From Rhodospirillales bacterium 24-66-33 (GTDB lineage: Bacteria; Pseudomonadota; Alphaproteobacteria; Reyranellales; Reyranellaceae): a DNA stretch of 64,000 nt. Below the pieces are notes generated by a model. The model was not told the origin of the DNA. It did no database searches and worked only from the letters and a program-made list of their open reading frames with translations. Positions 53,378 to 61,347 of the stretch are shown here, piece after piece; positions within the stretch are counted from its first letter, which is position 1; each line of letters opens with the position of its first letter. Made by a program: the position numbers and the translations under genes. The stretch covers positions 62,001 through 126,000 of the forward strand of contig NCHQ01000013.1 in NCBI GenBank assembly GCA_002281855.1. Reading direction: 5' to 3'.

Positions 53378-53401
53378 GGGGGATCTCCGTTGTTCTTGTT
53401 G

Positions 53402-53418
53402 GATCGCTTTAAGCGATC
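53402..53418. repeat. Short palindrome GATCGCT-TTA-AGCGATC
   Basis: GATCGCTTTAAGCGATC has perfect 7-bp arms around TTA. It lies 25 bases ahead of the leftward 891-residue membrane-protein gene, so it may be an operator. Confidence 0.4.
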
Positions 53419-53454
53419 TCTAGAGGGCGCGCACTCCCCGCGTCCCAAAAATCG

Positions 53455-53527
53455 ATGTCACCCCGAGCAAAGCGGGGGACCCTTGGCCATGTGCCGGAAA
53501 GGTCCCTCGCGATGCTTGGGATGACAT
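53455..53527. repeat. Imperfect palindromic intergenic repeat, same family as 27420
   Basis: Arms at 53455-53484 and 53499-53527 are imperfectly complementary (ATGTCACCCCGAGC against GCTTGGGATGACAT and neighbours). The right arm, read in reverse, resembles the 29-bp arm at 27420 (TGTC-TCC--AGC---GCGA-GGACCT). It fills most of the gap between two leftward genes. Confidence 0.65.
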
Positions 53528-53555
53528 TGTCTCTCGGAAGTCGCTTGGGGCGACT

Positions 53556-54425
53556 TCAGCGGTTGTGGGTACCGACGATCTTTTCGCCATCGAGCTTGGT
53601 GAAGGGCACGAACGGCACGATCTTGCCGCCGTAGATGTCCTCGCGGCTGGTGGTGATGGAGCCGTCGGCGCCCTGCGTCTTGGTCACCTTGAGCACGCGC
53701 TGCGCGCCCGGCGGACCGACCGGAATCACCATCAGGCCGCCGGCCTTGAGCTGCTGCAACAGCGGCGGGGGCACGTGGTCGATGCCGCAGGTCACGATGA
53801 TCTTGTCGAACGGAGCAGCCTCTTCCCAACCGTAGAAGCCGTCGGCCGCCTTGGTCTTGATGTGCTTGTACTCGGTGTAGCCCTTGTCGATGAGCTTGTC
53901 GTACAGGCCGCGCGTGCGCTGGGCGAGCGGCGCGATGATCTCGATCGTGTAGGCATTTTCGGTGAGGTTGGCGATGTAGGCAGACTGCACGCCCGAACCG
54001 GTGCCGATCTCGAGCACCTTCTCACCGCGCTTCACATCGATGACGTTGGTCATGCGGCCCTGGACATGCGGGCCGGACATGGTCACGCCGTAGCCGATGT
54101 CGAGGAAGGCGTGCTCGTAGGCGCGCTTGGCGATGGCCGGGCTGATCGCGGAGAATTCCTCACGCGGGGTGAGCAGGAAGGCGCGCATCGTCGCCTGGCC
54201 CCAGATATCCTTGTTCCGGATCAGGGCCTGGAAGCGGTCCCAGCGCTGGCCGAGGAAAACGGGATTCTCACCGCGGGCCTTGCCCCAAGCGATGAAGTTC
54301 TCGCGCGAGTCCATCGGTGGGTTGAGATCCCAGCTGTAGGGCTTGATCGTGGCAGCGATGGCCGGGGCGGCCAGGGCACCGGCGGCGAGCGCGACCGAGC
54401 CGGAGACGAAAGTGCGCCTCTTCAA
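53556..54425 (-). CDS. Exported PCMT-like (protein-L-isoaspartate) methyltransferase
   Basis: The 289-residue protein has a Tat signal (KRRTFVSGSVALAAGALAAPAIAA, cleavage near 25). A class I methyltransferase domain of the isoaspartate-repair type follows, with VTMSGPHVQGRMT and motif I VLEIGTGSG at 137-145. The PCMT 'S-A/P-H' active segment is present. An exported SAM enzyme is unusual because SAM is cytosolic. The TTG start at 54425 is supported by a GGAGG box six bases upstream (54436-54432) and the twin-arginine motif immediately after. It is divergent from the Bug-type binding protein. Confidence 0.8.
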   Translation of the reverse strand: MKRRTFVSGSVALAAGALAAPAIAATIKPYSWDLNPPMDSRENFIAWGKARGENPVFLGQRWDRFQALIRNKDIWGQATMRAFLLTPREEFSAISPAIAKRAYEHAFLDIGYGVTMSGPHVQGRMTNVIDVKRGEKVLEIGTGSGVQSAYIANLTENAYTIEIIAPLAQRTRGLYDKLIDKGYTEYKHIKTKAADGFYGWEEAAPFDKIIVTCGIDHVPPPLLQQLKAGGLMVIPVGPPGAQRVLKVTKTQGADGSITTSREDIYGGKIVPFVPFTKLDGEKIVGTHNR

Positions 54426-54431
54426 GATATT

Positions 54432-54436
54432 CCTCC
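54432..54436 (-). promoter_or_regulatory. Ribosome-binding site that fixes a TTG start
   Basis: GGAGG on the minus strand, six bases before TTG 54425, decides the start of the PCMT-like gene. No ATG or GTG is available at that distance. Confidence 0.7.
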
Positions 54437-54591
54437 TTGGCGCGGACCCGTTGAGACGAGGGGAAAAACCGCCGGAAAAGCCCGGCAGTTTGGGGGCGAC
54501 CGCACGCCGAATAGATACGGGAATTGTGGCGGATTTGCCAGCGCGGCCGTGGTACGCCGTCGGCAACAATCACGAATCGACGGAGGAAATC

Positions 54592-55596
54592 ATGACTCGT
54601 AGCCTGTCTCGCCGCGCCGCGTTGGGTGCCGCGGCCGCCCTGCCCGCGGCCGCCCTGCTGCCCCGGGGCCTGCAGGCCCAGGCCGCGTGGAAGCCGACCC
54701 AGAACGTCCGCATGGTCGTCCCGGCCGCACCGGGCGGCACGACGGACATCGCCGCCCGCCTGCTGGCGTCCCATCTCACCGAGGCCTGGGGCCAGTCCTG
54801 CGTCGTCGACAACAAGTCGGGCGCCGGCGGCGTCATCGGCTCGACCGAGGTCGCCAAGGCGGCGCCGGACGGCAACACGATCCTGATGGGCAATATCGGG
54901 CCGCAGTCGATCGCCTACTCGCTCTACCGCAACATGCCCTACACGCCGGCCAGCCTGATCCCGGTGTCCAACGCCATCACCGCTCCCAATGTGCTGGTGG
55001 TCCATCCGTCGGTGCCGGCCAAGACGGTGCCGGAGTTCGTGGCCTGGCTGAAGGCTCAGAACGGCAAAGCCTCCTACGCCTCGTCCGGCACCGGCCAGTC
55101 GCCCCACCTGTGCGGCGCCTGGTTCCTGCAGCTCACGGGCACGAAGGCCGAGCACATCCCCTATCGCGGCGCTGCGCCGGCGCTCGCCGACCTGACGGCC
55201 GGGGTCACCCAGTTCTTCTTCGACAATCTGACGACCGCCATCGAGTTCGTGCGCGCCGGCAAGCTGCGGGCGCTGGGCCTCACCTCGGCCCAGCGCAACC
55301 CGATGACCCCCGACCTGGTCCCGATCTGCGAGACCATGCCGGAACTGAAGCCCTTCGACGTTTCGACCTGGTTCGGCGTCTTCCTGCCGGCCAACACGCC
55401 CAAGCCGATCGTCGATTCACTCAATGCCCAGATGAAGGCGTGGCTCGCCGACCCGAAGACGCTGGAGCGCATCAAGGCCATGGCGGGCTTCCCCGCCTAC
55501 GGCACGCCCGAGCAGTTCAACGCCTTCGTCACCGCGCAGATCGCGCAATGGAAGGGCGTCATCGACAAGGAAGGCCTCAAGCTCGACATGGGCTGA
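54592..55596 (+). CDS. Bug-family (TctC-like) solute-binding protein (orphan)
   Basis: The 334-residue tripartite-tricarboxylate-transporter receptor has a twin-arginine-like signal (SRRAALGAAAALPAAALLP) and cleavage near residue 31. The mature domain has VRMVVPAAPGGTTDIAARLLA and NKSGAGGVIGSTEVAKA, the two Bug carboxylate-binding loops. It probably binds a carboxylic acid. No TctA/TctB membrane genes adjoin it; such orphans are numerous in several proteobacteria. A GGAGG box precedes the ATG. Confidence 0.9.
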   Translation: MTRSLSRRAALGAAAALPAAALLPRGLQAQAAWKPTQNVRMVVPAAPGGTTDIAARLLASHLTEAWGQSCVVDNKSGAGGVIGSTEVAKAAPDGNTILMGNIGPQSIAYSLYRNMPYTPASLIPVSNAITAPNVLVVHPSVPAKTVPEFVAWLKAQNGKASYASSGTGQSPHLCGAWFLQLTGTKAEHIPYRGAAPALADLTAGVTQFFFDNLTTAIEFVRAGKLRALGLTSAQRNPMTPDLVPICETMPELKPFDVSTWFGVFLPANTPKPIVDSLNAQMKAWLADPKTLERIKAMAGFPAYGTPEQFNAFVTAQIAQWKGVIDKEGLKLDMG

Positions 55597-55599
55597 GCC

Positions 55600-56394
55600 T
55601 CACATGATCTGATTGACCACGCCGCCATCGACACGCATGGCGGCCCCCGAGGTGCCGGACGCGGCTTCGCTGCAGAGATAGACGCCAAGCGCCGCCACCT
55701 CCTCCGGCGAGGTGAAGCGGCGGATCAGCGTGGTCGGTCGAAAGTCGCGCAGGAAGCCCGCCTCGATCTCCGCGACACTCACGCCCGTCGCCTGGGCCCG
55801 CTCGGCGCGCATCCGGTCGGTATTCTCGGTGTGGGTCGGGCCGGGCAACAAGGCGTTCACCGTGACGCCCGTGCCCGCGAGTTCCATGGCGAAGCCGCGC
55901 GACAGGGAAAGCTGCGCGGTCTTCGTCATGCCGTAGTGGATCATCTCCTTGGGGATGTTCAGCGCCGATTCGCTGGAGACGAAGACGATCCGGCCCCAGC
56001 CCCGCCCGGCCATCCCCGGCGCGTAGTGGCGCGTGAAGCGCACACCGCTCATGACGTTGACCTCGAAGAAGCGCTGCCATTCGCCGTCGTCGATCTCGAA
56101 GGCCGGCTTGCGGCCATAGATACCGAGGTTGTTCACCAGGATGTCGATCTGCGGCACCTGGCCGAACACGACCTTCGCGCCCTCTGCCGTGGCGCAATCC
56201 GCCGCGATACCCGTGGCTTTGGCTTCCGGGACGGCTTCCCTGAGCCGCCTCAACGCATCGTCGACGCCTGCTTGCCCGCGGCCCGTGATCACCACGCTCG
56301 CGCCTTCGGCGGCGAGGCCCTTGGCAAGGGCGTAACCGATGCCGGCGGTCGCGCCGGTGATCAGCGCATGCTTGTTCGCAAGTCCCAGATCCAT
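55600..56394 (-). CDS. SDR-family NAD(P)-dependent oxidoreductase
   Basis: The 264-residue classical short-chain dehydrogenase has the cofactor motif TGATAGIG at 13-20, NNLG near 88-91, a catalytic serine in FVSSES, and Y154-x-x-x-K158 (YGMTK). Substrate residues are not decisive. The gene ends three bases from the Bug protein stop and converges with it. Its start lies 12 bases downstream of the GNAT gene, suggesting a two-gene unit. Confidence 0.9.
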   Translation of the reverse strand: MDLGLANKHALITGATAGIGYALAKGLAAEGASVVITGRGQAGVDDALRRLREAVPEAKATGIAADCATAEGAKVVFGQVPQIDILVNNLGIYGRKPAFEIDDGEWQRFFEVNVMSGVRFTRHYAPGMAGRGWGRIVFVSSESALNIPKEMIHYGMTKTAQLSLSRGFAMELAGTGVTVNALLPGPTHTENTDRMRAERAQATGVSVAEIEAGFLRDFRPTTLIRRFTSPEEVAALGVYLCSEAASGTSGAAMRVDGGVVNQIM

Positions 56395-56406
56395 GGCATT
56401 CCTCCC

Positions 56407-56829
56407 TCAGGGCCGTCCCATGAGATGGGACGTTCCTTTCACGCGATAGCCGAGACGTTCGTAGAAGGCGCGCGACCTGTCGCGATCGATGCGGGTGTAA
56501 AGAGCGGTCGAGGGCAGGCTCAGGCTGGCACCCCACGCTTCAGCTTCGCGCATCAGCGCTTCGCCGACGCCGGCGCTGCGCTGATCGGTCTCGACGACGA
56601 GCGCTTGCACGACGACTTCGCAGGGCTTCTCCAACGCCGGCCGAACGAAGGCATGGAGCACGCCGACGACGCGGCCGCTTTCTTCGGCAACGAAAATCCG
56701 ATGATCCGAAGTCGCCGCGACGCGCTCGAAGCGCGCCCGGAATTGCAGCGGATCGACAGGGTAGCCCAACTGCCCGATCAGGCGATGGACAACAGCAAGC
56801 TCGTCCTTGCCGGCCTCACGAACGATCAT
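56407..56829 (-). CDS. GNAT-family N-acetyltransferase
   Basis: The 140-residue GCN5-related acyltransferase has an acetyl-CoA-binding segment QRSAGVGEALMREAEAWG, the core motif IFVAEESGRVVGVLHAF, and a C-terminal YERLGYRVKGTS. The acceptor is unknown. It lies just upstream of the SDR gene on the same strand, and is divergent from an AhpD-like gene across 111 bases that hold a candidate operator. Confidence 0.87.
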   Translation of the reverse strand: MIVREAGKDELAVVHRLIGQLGYPVDPLQFRARFERVAATSDHRIFVAEESGRVVGVLHAFVRPALEKPCEVVVQALVVETDQRSAGVGEALMREAEAWGASLSLPSTALYTRIDRDRSRAFYERLGYRVKGTSHLMGRP

Positions 56830-56910
56830 GGTCGTGGCCTCTCGTACAGGTGCGGGGGCGGCGCACGGTAGGCGGCGCCCCGGGCCTTGCCAAGGGGTGG
56901 CTCCGGCTTA

Positions 56911-56928
56911 ATATCAGCACTTTGATAT
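56911..56928. promoter_or_regulatory. Inverted repeat near the -10 region of the AhpD-like gene
   Basis: ATATCAGCACTTTGATAT has perfect 6-bp arms with a six-base spacer, 12 bases before the ATG at 56941. The right arm adjoins a TATAA-like sequence, so binding there would likely repress transcription. Confidence 0.35.
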
Positions 56929-56940
56929 AAGAAGCTGTCA

Positions 56941-57417
56941 ATGTCCCCACCCCGCCTCACCTACGATGCCTTCGCGAAGATCGCGCCCTTCGCCCAGCAG
57001 TCGCTGATCGCCATGGGCAAGCAGGCCGACGAGTCGGGCATCGACAAGCAGATCGTCGAGTTGGTGAAGCTGCGCGTGTCGCAGATCAACAACTGCGCCT
57101 TCTGCCTGCAGATTCATCTCAACGTCTCACGTAAGCTCGGCCTACCGCAGGAGAAGCTCGACCTGGTCGCCACGTGGGAAGAGGCCGGCATCTTCTCCGA
57201 GCGCGAATGCGCGGCCCTCGCCTGGGCCGAGACTCTGACTCGCCTCGTCGGCCACAGCGTGCCGGACGCAGCCTACGAAGCGGTGCGCCGCCATTTCAGC
57301 GAGGAGGAGGTCACCTTCCTGTCGGTCTCGATCGCCACGATCAACGCCTGGAACCGGCTGGGCGCCGCCTTCCGCTTCGCGCCGCCGATCCAGAAGGCCG
57401 CGAAGGCAGCGGCATAG
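56941..57417 (+). CDS. AhpD-like carboxymuconolactone decarboxylase-family protein
   Basis: The 158-residue helical protein of the CMD/AhpD family has the redox motif C52-x-x-C55 with H59 (NNCAFCLQIH). It could reduce peroxides or act in a thiol relay, though the family also contains decarboxylases. The stretch EECAALAWAE-type (ERECAALAWAETLTRL) is also diagnostic. The ATG directly follows an 18-bp inverted repeat. It is divergent from the GNAT gene; a damaged gene follows it. Confidence 0.9.
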   Translation: MSPPRLTYDAFAKIAPFAQQSLIAMGKQADESGIDKQIVELVKLRVSQINNCAFCLQIHLNVSRKLGLPQEKLDLVATWEEAGIFSERECAALAWAETLTRLVGHSVPDAAYEAVRRHFSEEEVTFLSVSIATINAWNRLGAAFRFAPPIQKAAKAAA

Positions 57418-57474
57418 GCTTGCTACCTCACTGGTAATTGCCGCTGTCCGCACCGCCGGCCGAAGCTCGGTGAA

Positions 57475-57722
57475 ATGCGGATCCCCATTGCCCTGCCCCT
57501 CGCCTTCGTCGTGGTCGGCGCATTCACCTCATGCCGATCGCGCCTGTGTTCCTTCCCGAAACCCTGCAGCGCCTCTACGGCATCGCGCCGGCCGACACGA
57601 CCATGCTGGTGCTGATGCGCCATCGCGCGCTGCGGGTCATCGCCATCGCCGACCTGATCGCGCTGCCATTCCTCGGTTTTCCGCTTGGGCGCCCCTCACT
57701 CTTTGAAAAATATTGCAACTGA
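57475..57722 (+). pseudogene. Frameshifted remnant of a small membrane protein gene
   Basis: ATG 57475 opens a hydrophobic start (RIPIALPLAFVVVGAF) and then runs into a nonsense frame. The shifted frame continues from about 57523 with MPIAPVFLPETLQRLYG, MLVLMRHRAL and a hydrophobic end to a stop at 57720-57722. Restoring one base near 57526 would join them into one protein resembling a short membrane family with an LYG and LMRHRA core. It is also shorter than those relatives. The one-base loss could be real decay or a sequencing error. Confidence 0.55.
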
Positions 57723-57754
57723 CAATCGTTCGCATTTGAAGTAAAGATGCCGTC

Positions 57755-58351
57755 ATGCCTGACATCACCCATGCGCGCGAGCCCCGTCTGCTGGCCCTCG
57801 ACCAGTTGCTGTCCCGCCGTTCGGCGGGCCCCCTGCAGGAGCCGGCGCCCGCCGGCGCCGGCCTCGACCTGATCCTCGATGCGGGCCTGCGGGCACCCGA
57901 TCATGGGCGCCTGAAGCCCTGGCGCTTCGTCGTGATTCGTGGCGAGGCGCGCCTCGCCTTCGGCGAGCGGCTGGGCGATGCCGCCGCCGTGCGCGATCCG
58001 GCGAATGCAGCAACCCTCGCCGAACGCTATCGCGCCTGGGTCCGCCGCACGCCAATGCTGATTGCCGTCGGCGCCGTCGTGAAGCCCGGCAACATCCCCG
58101 AGATCGAGCAACTGCTGGCCGCAGGTGCCGCCGCGATGAACATGCTGAACGCGCTGCACATGCTGGGCTATGGCGGCATGTGGGTGACCGGCCCCAATGC
58201 CTACGATGCCAACGTCAACGAGATGCTGGGCTTCGAAGCGCCGTCGCGCCTCGTGGGCTTCCTCACCGCCGGGACGCCCGCGCCCTCGACCGCCCCGGTT
58301 CCGGCGCGGCCCGAGCGGGCCGCGCACGTTACCGATTGGACGCCCAACTGA
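57755..58351 (+). CDS. Nitroreductase-family FMN oxidoreductase (YdjA-like)
   Basis: The 198-residue compact nitroreductase resembles YdjA and has an FMN-binding RRSAGPL near the N-terminus. Later motifs are ILDAGLRAPDHGRLKPWRF, which is typical of the YdjA subgroup, and YGGMWVTGP before the end. It probably reduces nitro groups, quinones or enones with NAD(P)H and FMN. The ATG at 57755 is the only reasonable start. The convergent metY gene ends 13 bases later. Confidence 0.9.
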   Translation: MPDITHAREPRLLALDQLLSRRSAGPLQEPAPAGAGLDLILDAGLRAPDHGRLKPWRFVVIRGEARLAFGERLGDAAAVRDPANAATLAERYRAWVRRTPMLIAVGAVVKPGNIPEIEQLLAAGAAAMNMLNALHMLGYGGMWVTGPNAYDANVNEMLGFEAPSRLVGFLTAGTPAPSTAPVPARPERAAHVTDWTPN

Positions 58352-58364
58352 GCCAAGCCGCGCT

Positions 58365-59660
58365 CTACTTGCCGGCGGCGTCGAGCGCCTGGCCCAGATC
58401 GGCGAGGATGTCGTCGATGTGCTCGAGGCCGATCGACAGCCGCACATAGCCGTCCGAGACGCCGGTCGCGCGCTGCTCTTCCGCCGACAGCTGCGAGTGC
58501 GTGGTCGAGGCCGGATGGATCGCGAGGCTGCGCGCATCGCCGATATTGGCGACGTGATAGAGGAGCTTCAGCGAGTCGATGAAGCGCCGTCCCGCCTCGC
58601 GGCCCGCCGCCAGCTCGAACCCGACCAGACCGCCATAGCCGCCCTTGAGATAGGTGTCGGCGCGGCGCCGGCTCTCGCCGGTCTGCTGCGACGGGTGGAT
58701 GACCTTGGCCACCTCCGGCCGCTTCGCGAGGAAGTCGGCGACGGCCTGGGCATTCTTCACGTGGCGTTCCATGCGCAAGGTCACGGTCTCGATACCCTGT
58801 AGGATCAGGAAGGCGTTGAACGGCGACAGCGCCGATCCGAGGTCGCGCAGTAGGGTCGTGCGCGCCTTGATGATGTAGGCCACGGGGCCGATCGGCTTCA
58901 CCGCCTCGACCCACACCGCCCCGTGATAGCTGGGGTCCGGCGTGTTCAGCGCCGGCTGGCGCTTGGGATGCGCAGCCCAGTCGAAATTGCCGCCATCGAC
59001 GATCAGGCCGGCGATCGACGTGCCGTGCCCGCCGAGATACTTGGTGCCGGAATAGACGACGACCGCAGCGCCGTGATCGAAGGGCCGCGCCAGGAGCGGC
59101 GCCGCCGTATTGTCGACGATCAGCGGAATGCCGAGCGGCCGGCCTATGTCGGCCACCTCCCGGATCGGGAAGACCGCGAGCTTCGGATTGGGCAGCGTCT
59201 CGGCATAGTAGGCGCGGGTGCGGTCGTCGGTCGCGCGGGCAAAGGCCTGCGGATCGGCCGGATCGACGAAGCGGACTTCGATCCCCTGGTCCTTCAGCGT
59301 ATGGGCGAACAGGTTCCAGGTGCCGCCGTAGAGGTCGGTCGAACTCACGACATTGTCGCCCGCCTTGGCCAGGTTCTGGATCGCGAAGGCCGAGGCCGCC
59401 TGCCCCGAACTCACGGCCAGTGCCGCGGCCCCGCCCTCGAGGGCCGCGACGCGCTGCTCCAGCACGTCGAGCGTCGGATTGCCGATGCGGGTGTAGATGT
59501 TGCCGAGTTCCTTCAGCGCAAACAGGTTCGACGCATGCTCGGTGTCGCGGAACTGATAGGACGTCGTCTGGTGGATCGGCACGGCGACCGAGCCGGTCGT
59601 GGCGTCGGCGCGCCAGCCAGCATGCAGCGACAGGGTCTCGGGATGGCGGGAGTTGGTCAT
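58365..59660 (-). CDS. metY: O-acetylhomoserine sulfhydrylase (MetY)
   Basis: The 431-residue PLP enzyme of the Cys/Met metabolism family makes homocysteine from O-acetyl- or O-succinyl-homoserine and sulfide. The cofactor lysine lies in SGTKYLGGHG. SSTDLYGGTWNLF, IYTRIGNPT and YHVANIGDARSLAIHPASTTH are family-specific and favour MetY over MetB or MetZ. The gene stands alone; a 140-base gap separates it from the RND outer-membrane channel gene upstream. I see no SAM riboswitch in that gap. Confidence 0.93.
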   Translation of the reverse strand: MTNSRHPETLSLHAGWRADATTGSVAVPIHQTTSYQFRDTEHASNLFALKELGNIYTRIGNPTLDVLEQRVAALEGGAAALAVSSGQAASAFAIQNLAKAGDNVVSSTDLYGGTWNLFAHTLKDQGIEVRFVDPADPQAFARATDDRTRAYYAETLPNPKLAVFPIREVADIGRPLGIPLIVDNTAAPLLARPFDHGAAVVVYSGTKYLGGHGTSIAGLIVDGGNFDWAAHPKRQPALNTPDPSYHGAVWVEAVKPIGPVAYIIKARTTLLRDLGSALSPFNAFLILQGIETVTLRMERHVKNAQAVADFLAKRPEVAKVIHPSQQTGESRRRADTYLKGGYGGLVGFELAAGREAGRRFIDSLKLLYHVANIGDARSLAIHPASTTHSQLSAEEQRATGVSDGYVRLSIGLEHIDDILADLGQALDAAGK

Positions 59661-59799
59661 GATCGGCCTGCGGGGTTGCGGGAAGCGGCCAAACTCATGG
59701 CAGCCGGCGCCGCAGTCAAAAGGAATGGCTGCCGACGTCCGACGGGCGGACCACCGGTTCAGCCTCCCGGCCGCCACCGCCGCAGCAAAATATTTCTCT

Positions 59800-61347
59800 C
59801 TACCGCCCGGGCGAGGAGACCGGCTGTGCAGCGGGTGGTGGGAAGGCCGGCGGCGCCGGATTGGCCTGCTTCAGCCCGCCGATCGGGACCGGCGGCGGCA
59901 AGTCCTCCTGTCGCCATCCGCCGCCCAGTGCCTTCACGAGGTTGGCGCTCGCGACCAGCCGGTTGAGGCGGATGGTGAGCAGCGCCTGCTCGGCGGAGAG
60001 CGCCGCGGTCTGCGTCTGCACCACAGTCGTGTAGGGAATGGTGCCGACGCGATATTGATTGAGGGAAAGTCGCTCGGCTTCGCGGGCGGCGGCAACGGCG
60101 GCGCGCTGAACCCGCTCCTGCTGCACGAGGATCCGCTGCTGGGCAAGCGCGTCCTCGACCTGCTGAAAGGCGGTCAGGATGGTCTGGCGATAGGTCGCGA
60201 CCGTGGCGTCGTAGCCCGCGCGCGCGCCCTGGACCTGCGCGGCGATGCCGCCGCCGTCGATCATGGTGCCGGCGATCTGCGGGCCCACCGACCAGGCGGC
60301 GGTGCCGAGCTGCAGCAGCGACCCCAGGCCGCCGCTCAGGAAGCCGATCGTCGCGCCCAGCGAGATCTGCGGATAGTAGGCGCCCTTGGCGACGCCGACC
60401 TGCGCATTGGCGGCCGCCATCTGGCGCTCGGCCGAGGCGATGTCGGGCCGCCGCTCCAGCAGGGTCGACGGCACGCCGGAATCGACCGTGGGCACGGTGA
60501 GCCGAGTCGTCGCCGGCTCGATGGTCACTTCCGACGGCGCCTTGCCGACCAGGAGCGCGATCGCATGCTCGAGCAGCGCACGGTTGATGCTTTCGTTCAC
60601 GAGCTGGGCGCGCGTCTGCTCGTATTGCGTCTGCGCCTGCACGAGGTCGACCCGCGAGACGATGCCGGCGTCGACCTGGTTCTGCGCGATCTGCATCGAG
60701 CGCAGATAGGCCGCGACAGTCGCCTCGTAGAGCCGCTTGCGGTCGTCGGAGATGCGCAGCGAAGCGTAGTTCGTCACCAGGTCGGTCTGCGCCGACAGGC
60801 GCGCATTGGCGAGATCGGCGTCGCTGGCCTGCGCCGCCGCCGAATCGCTCTCGACCTGGCGGCGCAACGTGCCCCACAGGTCGATTTCCCAGGTGAGCGT
60901 GCCGCCGGTCGAGAACTGGCCCACCGTGGAATCGAAGCGCGTCACCGTCGAGGTGCTGCTCGTGCCGGTGCCGCGCTGGCCGCCCGTGCCGGTCTGCTGG
61001 GCCGCGCCGGTGCCGGAGATGTTGGGATAGAGCGCCGACTGGTCCTGACGGATCAGCGCCCGTGCCCGCCGGTAGTTGGCCTCGAAGATCTTCAGGTTCT
61101 GGTTCGAGACGTCGACCTGGGCGGCGAGACTGTCGAGGGTCGGATCGCCGTAGACCCGCCACCACGGCCCGCGATCCACGCCGTCGCTCGGCTGAGCCGG
61201 ACGGAAGAGAGAAGCCGCACCCGGCGGCAGCTCCGCCTCCTTGTACTGCGGGGCTACGGCACTGGCCGGCGGTGCACGCTCGTAGTCCGGCCCGACGAGG
61301 CAGCCCGAGACCAGCAGCAGGGGAAGAAGCGCCGCACTGCGCCTCAT
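59800..61347 (-). CDS. RND efflux outer-membrane lipoprotein (OprM/NodT family)
   Basis: The 515-residue outer-membrane channel subunit has a lipoprotein signal with lipobox LVSGC (Cys16). The mature protein has two OEP repeats, recognisable from NLKIFEANYRRARALI and from the long heptad regions near QNQVDAGIVSRVDLVQAQTQYEQTRAQL. The motif LLERRPDI and a Pro-rich C-tail are typical. It should form the exit duct of the adjacent RND pump. The ATG overlaps the RND gene stop by four bases. Confidence 0.94.
   Translation of the reverse strand: MRRSAALLPLLLVSGCLVGPDYERAPPASAVAPQYKEAELPPGAASLFRPAQPSDGVDRGPWWRVYGDPTLDSLAAQVDVSNQNLKIFEANYRRARALIRQDQSALYPNISGTGAAQQTGTGGQRGTGTSSTSTVTRFDSTVGQFSTGGTLTWEIDLWGTLRRQVESDSAAAQASDADLANARLSAQTDLVTNYASLRISDDRKRLYEATVAAYLRSMQIAQNQVDAGIVSRVDLVQAQTQYEQTRAQLVNESINRALLEHAIALLVGKAPSEVTIEPATTRLTVPTVDSGVPSTLLERRPDIASAERQMAAANAQVGVAKGAYYPQISLGATIGFLSGGLGSLLQLGTAAWSVGPQIAGTMIDGGGIAAQVQGARAGYDATVATYRQTILTAFQQVEDALAQQRILVQQERVQRAAVAAAREAERLSLNQYRVGTIPYTTVVQTQTAALSAEQALLTIRLNRLVASANLVKALGGGWRQEDLPPPVPIGGLKQANPAPPAFPPPAAQPVSSPGR

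Noticed and set aside
53402..53418. Terminator for a gene ending nearby
   Set aside because: The palindrome is short, lies just upstream of the membrane-protein start rather than after a stop codon, and has no T-tract.
50582..53524. A 980-codon open frame on the plus strand
   Set aside because: It is antisense to the 891-residue membrane protein and the exported hydrolase. Its translation is His/Asp/Gly/Arg-rich with no domain, as expected of a shadow frame in G+C-rich DNA.
59661..59799. Possible SAM riboswitch ahead of metY
   Set aside because: I looked for SAM-II/SAM-V-like pairing and conserved AAAG/GCTAAA segments on the minus strand and found no convincing match.
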